Part shown: piece after piece, positions 17,245 through 25,010 of the stretch
Layout of the letters: each line of letters starts with the position of its first letter
Numbering within the stretch: the stretch's first letter is position 1
IMG/VR virus record: IMGVR_UViG_3300044568_004476
Coordinates: 1-64,000 of that record
Direction: 5' to 3' (one strand)
DNA length: 64,000 nucleotides
DNA from: a virus
Program-made: the position numbers and the translations under genes
The notes under the pieces: generated by a model
Seen by the model: the letters and a program-made list of their open reading frames with translations, nothing else
What the model was told of the DNA's origin: nothing
Database searches by the model: none

Positions 17245-17733
17245 ATGAAGTATATTAAATCGATAAACGAAGACTTTGGTGGAGAAAGCGGAGCTTTTGG
17301 TGATACCTATGGTTATGGGGGAGCTAATGGCATTCTGAAAATAAACTATAAACCATTTAACGATTTATCGGTTTCGGTTGGTACGGATCCCAATATGCCA
17401 ACCAATATAAAAGGCGATGAATATAAGATAGGTGATGTGGTAATAGCAGAGCCTTTAGATTCAAAGAATAAAGTAACTGGGGTTATAGTTAGAGCATTCA
17501 GAAATCCTAATAATATAGGATATAGATATTTCATTCAAGTTTATAATAAGGGTAAAAAGACCGAAAGAGTTATAGAGATTAAGGGCAATTCCGTTAAATT
17601 TGCGCAAGGAGGTGAACATGGTAACATTTCCACTAAAACCAAATACAAAAACAGCGAAATCGTTGATAAGGGATACAATTCTAAAACTGTTTATAATTCG
17701 TCCGAATTAGGACTGGAAACAACAGGCGGCTAA
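17245..17733 (+). CDS. Small protein with protease-type N-terminus and SH3-like fold
   Basis: 162 residues from ATG 17245, 4 bases after the preceding stop. A start at 17215 would overlap the UVR-motif gene by 26 bases and is less likely. The N-terminus MKYIKSINE|DFGGESG carries the (I/L)NE motif that recurs in head proteins of this phage. The middle (about 55-115: YKIGDVVIAEPLD, VTGVIVRAF, GYRYFIQVYNKGKK) has an SH3/KOW-like small beta-barrel pattern. It may be a packaged protein encoded inside the replication block. Function unknown. Confidence 0.55.
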   Translation: MKYIKSINEDFGGESGAFGDTYGYGGANGILKINYKPFNDLSVSVGTDPNMPTNIKGDEYKIGDVVIAEPLDSKNKVTGVIVRAFRNPNNIGYRYFIQVYNKGKKTERVIEIKGNSVKFAQGGEHGNISTKTKYKNSEIVDKGYNSKTVYNSSELGLETTGG

Positions 17734-17783
17734 TTTACCGGAAACTAAAAATTCTTTTATCAGTACAATCTTAAAAAGATCAA

Positions 17784-18683
17784 ATGATATTAGGCCAAAA
17801 TCCACTAAAATTATCTTATATAGGTCCTCATTCCGAATCAGTGAATCTAAGCCCACAGATAAATTCATACGAGGAATTTCTTTGTGTAATCAGAGACAAC
17901 ATAAAATTAAATCTTGAGATCGATATAAAAATCACCTGCATAGACGTGTGTGATTTTAAATTTTCCTCAAATTTCTTCAAGGAAGTAATAGAGGAGGAAT
18001 CCGGTGTATCCCATATAATAGACGAAATAAATTCTGCAATCACTAAAAATGATTTACGAATATTTCTATACATAAACAGAGAGTATTTTTTAGGTACCCA
18101 ATTAGATAACATTAAGAGCTCTACAATATCGTTACTATCCAGGTTATCTAGCATTCTGGATTTAATAGGTGTTAATTACCCATCTATAATGGTTAGAGTT
18201 GGATCGGCTTATGGAAACAGAAGAAATACCATGGATCTCTTTTGTGAGAGATTGTTGGGAATGGATAATAGCGTCGTTTCTAAACTTTGTGTCGTTAATG
18301 ACGACAAACCCAGTCTTTTTTCAGTTACCGATCTTCTATCTGGCATTTACTACAGATCTAATATTCCAATATGTTTTAGATTACTCCCACATCAGTTTAA
18401 TGATGGTGGGCTTAGCATAAGGGAAGCCCTTTTTCTTTCCTGTTCAACCTGGAAGTCTGGGCATAAACCTGTATTCATACACTCAGAATCACAAGAATGT
18501 GATGATTACGGAATACCGTCTACACCAAAGCAAACAGAATACCTTAAAAGAAGGATACCTACATTCGGATTGGATATAGACGTAATCATAGAATCCCCTG
18601 CCAGAGAGGATGCCTGCTTAAAATACAGAATGGATCATAAGTCACTTCCCCCTATAGTGATAAATAAAAATTCTAAGAAATAA
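17784..18683 (+). CDS. UV damage endonuclease-like (UVDE) TIM-barrel protein, possibly degenerate
   Basis: 299 residues. The C-terminal two thirds follow the UVDE layout: a VRVGSAYGNRRNTM strand, LCVVNDDKPSLFSVTDLL where UVDE has ENDD and a following helix, IPICFRLLPHQFN at the usual FD-x-x-HH site, KPVFIHSES, and DVIIESPAREDACL near the end. UVDE nicks DNA 5' of UV photoproducts. Several metal ligands look changed: Val replaces the Glu of ENDD, the Asp of the FD motif is missing, and no N-terminal HP motif is seen. It may therefore be a diverged or inactive relative. It lies in the repair/replication block. Confidence 0.5.
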   Translation: MILGQNPLKLSYIGPHSESVNLSPQINSYEEFLCVIRDNIKLNLEIDIKITCIDVCDFKFSSNFFKEVIEEESGVSHIIDEINSAITKNDLRIFLYINREYFLGTQLDNIKSSTISLLSRLSSILDLIGVNYPSIMVRVGSAYGNRRNTMDLFCERLLGMDNSVVSKLCVVNDDKPSLFSVTDLLSGIYYRSNIPICFRLLPHQFNDGGLSIREALFLSCSTWKSGHKPVFIHSESQECDDYGIPSTPKQTEYLKRRIPTFGLDIDVIIESPAREDACLKYRMDHKSLPPIVINKNSKK

Positions 18684-18706
18684 TTTTTATTTCCGCGATA
18701 TTACAT

Positions 18707-18714
18707 TATCTTTG
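18707..18714 (+). promoter_or_regulatory. Bacteroidota-type promoter element TAnnTTTG
   Basis: TATCTTTG followed by TAAAAA ends 14 bases before the exonuclease ATG at 18729, with an arrangement very like that before the ligase gene. No clear -33 TTTG. Confidence 0.6.
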
Positions 18715-18728
18715 TAAAAACCCAAATT

Positions 18729-19436
18729 ATGTTTAAGAAAGAAGACATTTATAAATACCTCTATTTTGATGTTGAGACAGCAGCTCTTTATAATGATCTG
18801 GAAACGTTACATGATACTAATCCTCGTTTATGGGAGCTGTGGAAAAAGCGGGAAGCATATTATATAGGAGCGTATCCTGCATTATCTTCAGAAGACCCAA
18901 ATACGATATACAAACAAAAGGCAGGATTAGAGCCGGAGTTTTCTCGAGTTGTGTGTGTTTCTTTTGGATCATTTACTGATACGGGAGAGGTGAGATTTGC
19001 ATCTTTTTACGGTGAGGACGAACATGATATTTTAACAAAGACTGCGAAGGTTCTTAACAATGCAGCTTCTAAAAATTGGAAGTTGTGTGGTCATAATATA
19101 AAAGGTTTTGATGTTCCGTGCTTAGGAAAAAGAATGATTTATAACGGCATTAATCCTCCTGCAAATATTAGAATCTGGGACAAGAAGCCATGGGAGATTC
19201 CGTATGTTGATACCTCGGACGTGTTTGCTTTTGGTAGCTGGACGCATCAAAAATATTTAAGTTTGGATCTTCTTTCTTGTTCTCTTGGTATAGAATCGCC
19301 TAAGGGAATAATGGACGGATCCAAAGTAAATGATTCATTCTGGATTGATAAAGACTATGAAAACATCAAAACATACTGTGAACTTGATGTTAGCACGGTA
19401 ATGGAAGTTATGCTAAAAGTATGCTTCCCTAGCTAA
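18729..19436 (+). CDS. DnaQ/PolB-type 3'-5' exonuclease
   Basis: 235 residues. Exo motif I is YLYFDVETAA (Asp14, Glu16), Exo II is CGHNIKGFDVPCL (Asn123, Asp128), and Exo III is YCELDVST (Tyr216, Asp220), the DEDDy arrangement. No polymerase domain is attached, so this is a stand-alone proofreading or processing exonuclease like those encoded near polymerases in many phages and plasmids. It is a single-gene transcription unit: host-type promoter upstream, strong hairpin terminator at 19460. That isolation and promoter type suggest early expression. Confidence 0.85.
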   Translation: MFKKEDIYKYLYFDVETAALYNDLETLHDTNPRLWELWKKREAYYIGAYPALSSEDPNTIYKQKAGLEPEFSRVVCVSFGSFTDTGEVRFASFYGEDEHDILTKTAKVLNNAASKNWKLCGHNIKGFDVPCLGKRMIYNGINPPANIRIWDKKPWEIPYVDTSDVFAFGSWTHQKYLSLDLLSCSLGIESPKGIMDGSKVNDSFWIDKDYENIKTYCELDVSTVMEVMLKVCFPS

Positions 19437-19459
19437 ATATTCGGTTTACAATAACATCT

Positions 19460-19497
19460 AAAGCTTTTCTTTGATATATACAAGAAAAGCTTTTTTT
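19460..19497 (+). terminator. Terminator hairpin carrying a promoter in its loop
   Basis: A perfect 12-base-pair stem AAAGCTTTTCTT / AAGAAAAGCTTT is followed by T. The 10-base loop is TGATATATAC, containing the late-type element GATATATA. Confidence 0.85.
19473..19480 (+). promoter_or_regulatory. Late-type promoter element GATATATA in a terminator loop
   Basis: GATATATA starts 25 bases before the GTG at 19498, a spacing seen at the other sites, and lies inside the loop of the terminator of the upstream gene. Confidence 0.5.
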
Positions 19498-20307
19498 GTG
19501 GGTTCAGTATTATCTTATAAAAATTACACTAACTTATCTTCTCCTATACTAGAGAGACAGATAAATCCATTCTATCACGATGAGCTAAGCCCTATTTTCT
19601 GGACTAAAAAAACCAAGGGCGATGATATTGAATGGACACTAGATCAGAGAGTTAGAAAAAAACTTCTTAGAATAGCAAGCGAATTTTTTGAAAAGTTTGA
19701 TGATATTCTCAAGGAGAAGGATATAGTTGATATCCAATTAACTGGATCTCTAGCTAATTTCAATTACACAAAATTATCGGATCTTGACGTTCATGTCATA
19801 GTTAATCTTGAGGGTGTCGATGACGACAATCCCCAAATACTTAAATCAGCTTTAGATGGGATTAGATTCATATGGAATCTAAGACATAATATCTCAATTA
19901 GAGGATATGATGTTGAGCTATATGTACAGGACTCAAAAGAACCACACATAGCATCCGGCCTATTTTCTCTTTTGAATAACGAATGGATAAAGAACCCAGT
20001 ATTTGATCCGCCTGAGATAGATGAGAAAGATGTGAATAAAAAATTTCAGAGTATTGCATACGAGATTGAGCAGCTTCACACTAGATTAGTGTCTGCGACA
20101 GTACTACCTCACAACGCTAAAGAACTATATAAAAGAAGTACTAAGCTGAAAGAGAAAATTATGAAGATGAGAAAAGAAGGGTTAAGCAAAGATGGCGAGT
20201 TCTCTATTGGTAATTTAACATTTAAGAAGCTTAGAAATGAGGGATATATAGAAAAGTTAATAGATGTAAATTCAGAGTCTTACGACAAAATATACACAGA
20301 AAAATAG
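19498..20307 (+). CDS. Nucleotidyltransferase-fold protein
   Basis: 269 residues from GTG 19498. A TTG at 19471 lies inside the terminator hairpin and is rejected; the GTG also has the usual distance to the late element. The segment QLTGSLANFNYTKLSDLDVH (about 80-99) is the polymerase-beta-type nucleotidyltransferase signature (GS, then D-x-D), and the third carboxylate is in GYDVELYVQD. The rest is helical. Such proteins transfer NMP to RNA, protein or small molecules; the substrate is unknown here. It is followed 7 bases later by a large virion-like protein, so it may be a late gene. Confidence 0.72.
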   Translation: MGSVLSYKNYTNLSSPILERQINPFYHDELSPIFWTKKTKGDDIEWTLDQRVRKKLLRIASEFFEKFDDILKEKDIVDIQLTGSLANFNYTKLSDLDVHVIVNLEGVDDDNPQILKSALDGIRFIWNLRHNISIRGYDVELYVQDSKEPHIASGLFSLLNNEWIKNPVFDPPEIDEKDVNKKFQSIAYEIEQLHTRLVSATVLPHNAKELYKRSTKLKEKIMKMRKEGLSKDGEFSIGNLTFKKLRNEGYIEKLIDVNSESYDKIYTEK

Positions 20308-20314
20308 AAATATA

Positions 20315-22963
20315 ATGATAATATTATTAGCAACAGACGGTAAATATTCTAGAGGGAACGACTTTCCTATGTTTACTATACCTCTTAAAATGGAGGGAGC
20401 AACAAGCCAATCTCTTGAAGACTTTCAGTGGTGGGCATACTCATCAGACTTTAAAAAATGGTTAGATAAAAATCCTAGCGAATGGGTTGCTGATTCAGAG
20501 GAGATGCCAAAGTATGGGGATATTTCCGAGATAATTAGGGAATCCTTAGGAGGCAGCGGTTACTCTATGCAAAAAGCATTAAGAGAAGCTAACGAATATC
20601 CAGTAGAGGGAAGGGTATCTAAATTTGGTGATTTTATTTCTGATGCTGTATTTGAGGATGCTTCCAATATTAAGGCAGAAGAAGAAAAGACTGTAAAATT
20701 CCATTTTGCTTATAATAAATTAGATGCTGATGGAAAATTAGATAATGAATTTCTTGTTAAGAGTCAGACTGCAGGAAACTCAAAAGCTGTTTTCCTTTGT
20801 CTTGAAGATCAGGAGTCTGGAGCTAATCTGATCGAAACCCTCGATGCCTATAAGATGATGCCGCTCGAGATAGAGAACAAAAACTCTAAGTTTAGATTAT
20901 TTGAAATTAGCGACAGAAAGCTAATGGGAAAGGTAGATGAGGATTCTACTGGACCTGGTTTAGCAAAGGATGCACTTAATAACGGAATTAAAGTAGCTAC
21001 TTATGCTGTAGCAGGAACAGCAATATTTGCTGGTGCTAAAGCCTTAGGCGGAGCATTTGTTTTTAGAAGAGGATGGAAGGCAATAAAGTTTTTAAGAACT
21101 GGTAACCAAGGACCTAAAAGCACTAAGGGGCTAAGAATGCTAGTTAACGCTAAGAATGGTATAAAGGGAATTTGGGGAGCAATAAATCCGATGAAAGCAG
21201 TTTCATTTTGGGGTAAGGTTGGTAAAGCTGGTGTTGAGGGAGCTAGACTTCAGAAAGCTTTAGGTAATATGCAGAATGCAGGCATAGTAGCAAAATCATT
21301 AGGAATGGTTAAAGGATTTGTTACTGGGGCTAAAGCAGTAGGAGGTGCTGCTAAAGCAGCAGAATTAACAAATCCTGTAGGATGGGCACTTTTAGCTATT
21401 AATGCTGTCGGATCAACTTGGAATTGGTATAGTGGAAATCAAGCTCCTAGATTCGGAAACGTCGATGATTTTGCTAAAGGATCATTTGATCCTAAAGAAA
21501 TAAAAATCGGTGTGCCTATCACCATATGCTGGTCACAACCTGCTGGAGGATGGGGAATGGCCGTCGACTTCTTATTTAATAACGAGACAAGAACAACAAT
21601 GGAGTTGGTAAAGATATCCGATAATGGGGGAAAATCTATATTCATATTAACTCAGATTAACTCGAAAGAGGTACAAAAGCAAATAGCACAATATGATTTA
21701 ACACTGGTTTCTTTTGATAATAGCGATGTGATAGAAAGGGGATTCCTTGATAACGAAGATCTAGATTTCCAAATTCTATCTGTTGAGAAAGATCTTAATG
21801 CATTGTTTAATTATCAAGGATCATGCGACTGGGAATTGTTCGAGTCTGAGTTTGATGCTTCATCTGGGACCTTATTAGTATCTGATCCGAATGCACCGGA
21901 AGAGTATGAATTTCATTTCAGTGACTCTGAGGATAATATAATAAATGTTGTTGGTAAAAAGGTAACCACAGAGGAACTATCTAAATATTCTTCAGATGAT
22001 CTTAATAGAATCTTTGGAGTTACTATGTCAAAAGAGACCGAGAGTAAAATAAAAACAGGAGAACAAAAATCAGTTGAGGATAAAGTAGAAGCTGAAAAGG
22101 CCGAAGTTAATGATAGCTTAAATACATCTCATTTTTCCGATTTATTGGAATCCCAAGTGATAACTAAATTTTCTGACTTTAAGAAACAAGCATATTCTGT
22201 ATTAGAAGAAGAGAATGCTCAGACCAAAACAATAAGTGGGAATTCGGATGAGGGATCAGAGGATATTGATTCTAAAGGATCCCAGATGATAGATCTAACA
22301 TCTAAACAAAAAAGTGGACCTGCAGAAATAGCAGTCTATATTGTTACGGAGAGAGATTATGCGGACCCTAGCCTTAGAGGAAAATATGAGACAGGTGACT
22401 TTACTAACTTCTTAATCGATCCTACTGACTGGGAGGTTAAAAACGGAGCTTCAATTGAGATTGATCCTAATACTGATGAGATTCTAGAAGAATCTAAAAG
22501 AGGACTTTATACTTACGTAGAAAAAAAGGAAGAGGTTAAACCTTCTGTAAAAGACGATGTTCAAGATGCTGATCCTTCAAAAGTAAAAGACGGGGAAAAA
22601 GAGAAAGAACCAGGAATCAAGAAGGATGATTATTATATAAACGCTAATAGTAATGATATTAATATAAAGAGTAAAAAGAATTCTACCGTGGTAAGAGACG
22701 CCCAATTAGCAGGGGGTGTTAATCTATTCGATACCATATTAACCACAAGAGATAAAGAGGCACTTAAGATAGAAAACTGGAAAACAATAACTTTTGCAAA
22801 AGAAATTTTTGATAACAGAGGTGATGCAATAGAGGTTAAGTTTAAAAACAAATATGCTCCTTTTGGCGACAAATCAAGAAAATACAGAGCAACAGACGGT
22901 GAAGCGTTCGAACTTGCCAAAAGATTTGTTGAACAGACTAAGGATAGAATAAAATTCGAATAA
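20315..22963 (+). CDS. Large Ala/Gly-rich putative internal virion protein
   Basis: 882 residues. N-terminal 200 residues are acidic and soluble. About 225-380 is rich in Ala, Gly and Lys with hydrophobic helices (around 228-245 and 353-367), like membrane-active segments of ejected phage proteins. About 390-560 is a globular beta-rich region, followed by a long charged linker (560-770) and a conserved-looking C-terminal domain with FKNKYAPFGDKSRKY. No family was recognised. The gene sits directly before the protease-scaffold and capsid genes, which suggests a head-internal or ejected protein. A single IRESLGG near residue 71 is a weak protease-like site. Confidence 0.6.
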   Translation: MIILLATDGKYSRGNDFPMFTIPLKMEGATSQSLEDFQWWAYSSDFKKWLDKNPSEWVADSEEMPKYGDISEIIRESLGGSGYSMQKALREANEYPVEGRVSKFGDFISDAVFEDASNIKAEEEKTVKFHFAYNKLDADGKLDNEFLVKSQTAGNSKAVFLCLEDQESGANLIETLDAYKMMPLEIENKNSKFRLFEISDRKLMGKVDEDSTGPGLAKDALNNGIKVATYAVAGTAIFAGAKALGGAFVFRRGWKAIKFLRTGNQGPKSTKGLRMLVNAKNGIKGIWGAINPMKAVSFWGKVGKAGVEGARLQKALGNMQNAGIVAKSLGMVKGFVTGAKAVGGAAKAAELTNPVGWALLAINAVGSTWNWYSGNQAPRFGNVDDFAKGSFDPKEIKIGVPITICWSQPAGGWGMAVDFLFNNETRTTMELVKISDNGGKSIFILTQINSKEVQKQIAQYDLTLVSFDNSDVIERGFLDNEDLDFQILSVEKDLNALFNYQGSCDWELFESEFDASSGTLLVSDPNAPEEYEFHFSDSEDNIINVVGKKVTTEELSKYSSDDLNRIFGVTMSKETESKIKTGEQKSVEDKVEAEKAEVNDSLNTSHFSDLLESQVITKFSDFKKQAYSVLEEENAQTKTISGNSDEGSEDIDSKGSQMIDLTSKQKSGPAEIAVYIVTERDYADPSLRGKYETGDFTNFLIDPTDWEVKNGASIEIDPNTDEILEESKRGLYTYVEKKEEVKPSVKDDVQDADPSKVKDGEKEKEPGIKKDDYYINANSNDINIKSKKNSTVVRDAQLAGGVNLFDTILTTRDKEALKIENWKTITFAKEIFDNRGDAIEVKFKNKYAPFGDKSRKYRATDGEAFELAKRFVEQTKDRIKFE

Positions 22964-22986
22964 TCAAAAAAAATAATTTTTCCGTT

Positions 22987-22994
22987 GATATATA
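22987..22994 (+). promoter_or_regulatory. Late-type promoter element GATATATA
   Basis: GATATATA starts 35 bases before the ATG at 23022. Likely drives the protease-scaffold and capsid protein genes. Confidence 0.65.
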
Positions 22995-23021
22995 AGAAAC
23001 ATAAAAAAGTAGTATAAAAGC

Positions 23022-24986
23022 ATGCCACAACTACAATCAATAAACGAAAACATGGTATTCATCCTTGAAAGACAGAATTCCGTTCTAGAAGCTAAAAAGT
23101 CTGATACAGATGATTATGTTCTAGAAGGTATTGCTGCTGTTTTTGGTAAAGAAAACAACAACAATAGAATTTATGAAGAGAGTGAATATCTACCTCACCT
23201 AGATTATCTAAAAGATAAGATAGCTCAGAATAGATTAGTTGGTGAATTAGATCATCCCGAGAAATTCGACGTATCACTTAAGAACATCTCTCACATGATC
23301 ACAGATCTTAATTATGATAAAGGTAGGAGGGATCTTAAAATAAAAGTTAAGCTTCTTGATACCCCAGCGGGTAGAATAGCTAAGAACCTAGTAGATGCTG
23401 GAGTTCCTTTATCTATCTCTTCAAGAGCGGCGGGATCTGTCGGTAACGATAAAAAGGTGGCAATCAAAAAAATCTTTACTTATGATTTAGTAGCAGACCC
23501 TGGATTTAAAGATGCTCAACTTGAGAGAGTTTATGAAAGTGAAGGCTTTTCATCCCAACAATTTCATGATATAAAAAATAATAGCATAATAAATACATTA
23601 GAATGCTTAAATGAATCTTTAGGTATCGAAAAAGAATCTTCATTGAAGATATATAAAGTTGAAAATAACGAAGAATTTAATAAAATCGTGAATAAATCAG
23701 ATAATAAAAATAAATCAGTCCTTATGGAAAACCATGAATTTGTTACTGCGGAGGAGCTTAATCAGTATTCAGTCTTTTTGAAAAAAGAAATGGATTCAAT
23801 GAGAGTCGCTATCGCAGAGGCTAAAACCCAAAAAACATCGCTAACCGAATCTGAAGATTTAAGTAAGGCTAATGAGGCTCTTGAAGAAAGAGTTGCTAAG
23901 CTTGAAAAATATGCAGAGTATTTAGCAGAGAACTTAGAGAATTCTATTAAGTATGGTGAGTATCTTGCAGAAAACTTAGATAGCACTATCAACTACAGTA
24001 AATACTTAGCTGAAAATCTAGATAAAAACATTTCTTATGCTAAATACTTAGCTGAGAACGTTGACAAATCTATTTCTTATTCAGAGTATGTAGCTGAGAG
24101 TGTGGATAAGAATATCGAGTATTCTAAATACCTAGCAGAAAAATTGGATCAAAATATTCAATACTCTGAGTACCTAGCAGAAAATGTAGATAAAGGTATT
24201 GCTTATTCAGAATACTTAGGTGAAAACTTAGATAAAGGTATTGCTTACACTGAGTACGTTGCAGAAAAATTAAACAACGGAATTGAATACACTGAGTACA
24301 TTGCAGAAAACCTAAACAAAAATATCGAATATTCTGATTACTTAGCAGAGAATGTTAATAAAGGATTAGACTATTCAGAATACCTTGCAGAGAAATTAAA
24401 CAAAGGTATTGCTTACAGTGAGTATATTGCAGAATCAATTGCTAACAAATTGCCTTCTGAAAATACCACATCATTAGTAGAAAATGTAAATCTATCTGCA
24501 GAAGCAGGTCTTAATGAATCTGGCTTTGCTGGAAACTACGAGAACTTAACTTCACAGATTGATTCATTAATAGAATCGGTTAAAACACAAAAAACCGCTT
24601 CAAATATCAACGAAGCTGCTAAAGCAGTAACAACACCAGCCGAAACACAAAAGGCTAACGAAACACCTCTTAATGAGTCAGACGACATCGCTAAAACAGG
24701 TCTTAAGTTTATTGACGAAATGCCAGCAGAATATGCTCAGGTATGGGAATCTTTATCAGAAGGACATCAGCAATCAATTGTTGCTCAGTCAAACTTCTAT
24801 AATTTAGATACACCTTACCAGATCAAAAATTTCTGGTCAACACGTCAGCTTGGAGCTAAACTAGTTGGAGTACAAAAACTTGACGAGAGTGAAAATGTAG
24901 CCGAGACCGCAAAACCACAAGCGTATTCTTCAGATTATATGAATTATATCGCTACTGCACTTGAGCAAAAATTTCCAAAAAGATAA
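23022..24986 (+). CDS. 21: Prohead protease fused to a scaffold-like repeat domain (gp21-gp22 type)
   Basis: 654 residues. Residues 11-175 are a gp21-type prohead protease: GELDHPE with catalytic His78, SISSRAAG with Ser133/134, and VADPGF. After a linker the protein is helical; residues 299-478 are thirteen tandem 14-residue units of the type EYLAENLDKGIAYS, which should form a long coiled coil. The C-terminal 170 residues contain several (L/I)NE|(S/A) sites (about 197-199, 497-499, 529-531, 550-552), the form expected for self-degradation by the protease. T4 makes protease and scaffold as separate proteins; here they are one frame. An internal ATG at 23724 could give the scaffold alone. The capsid gene follows after 24 bases. 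Confidence 0.85.
   Translation: MPQLQSINENMVFILERQNSVLEAKKSDTDDYVLEGIAAVFGKENNNNRIYEESEYLPHLDYLKDKIAQNRLVGELDHPEKFDVSLKNISHMITDLNYDKGRRDLKIKVKLLDTPAGRIAKNLVDAGVPLSISSRAAGSVGNDKKVAIKKIFTYDLVADPGFKDAQLERVYESEGFSSQQFHDIKNNSIINTLECLNESLGIEKESSLKIYKVENNEEFNKIVNKSDNKNKSVLMENHEFVTAEELNQYSVFLKKEMDSMRVAIAEAKTQKTSLTESEDLSKANEALEERVAKLEKYAEYLAENLENSIKYGEYLAENLDSTINYSKYLAENLDKNISYAKYLAENVDKSISYSEYVAESVDKNIEYSKYLAEKLDQNIQYSEYLAENVDKGIAYSEYLGENLDKGIAYTEYVAEKLNNGIEYTEYIAENLNKNIEYSDYLAENVNKGLDYSEYLAEKLNKGIAYSEYIAESIANKLPSENTTSLVENVNLSAEAGLNESGFAGNYENLTSQIDSLIESVKTQKTASNINEAAKAVTTPAETQKANETPLNESDDIAKTGLKFIDEMPAEYAQVWESLSEGHQQSIVAQSNFYNLDTPYQIKNFWSTRQLGAKLVGVQKLDESENVAETAKPQAYSSDYMNYIATALEQKFPKR
23916..24437 (+). 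repeat. Tandem 42-base (14-residue) coding repeat, about 13 units
   Basis: Each unit encodes [EK]Y[LVI]AE[NK][LV][DN]-x-x-I-x-Y-[ST]. Fourteen residues equal four helical turns, so Tyr and Leu fall on a constant stripe of a coiled coil. The DNA units have diverged in codon use while keeping the protein, showing selection on protein sequence. Confidence 0.92.
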
Positions 24987-25010
24987 AAAACAAAAAAAAC
25001 AACTAAAATC

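Noticed and set aside
19471-19497. TTG start for the nucleotidyltransferase gene
   Set aside because: It lies in the terminator hairpin, upstream of the expected transcription start; GTG 19498 fits the spacing.
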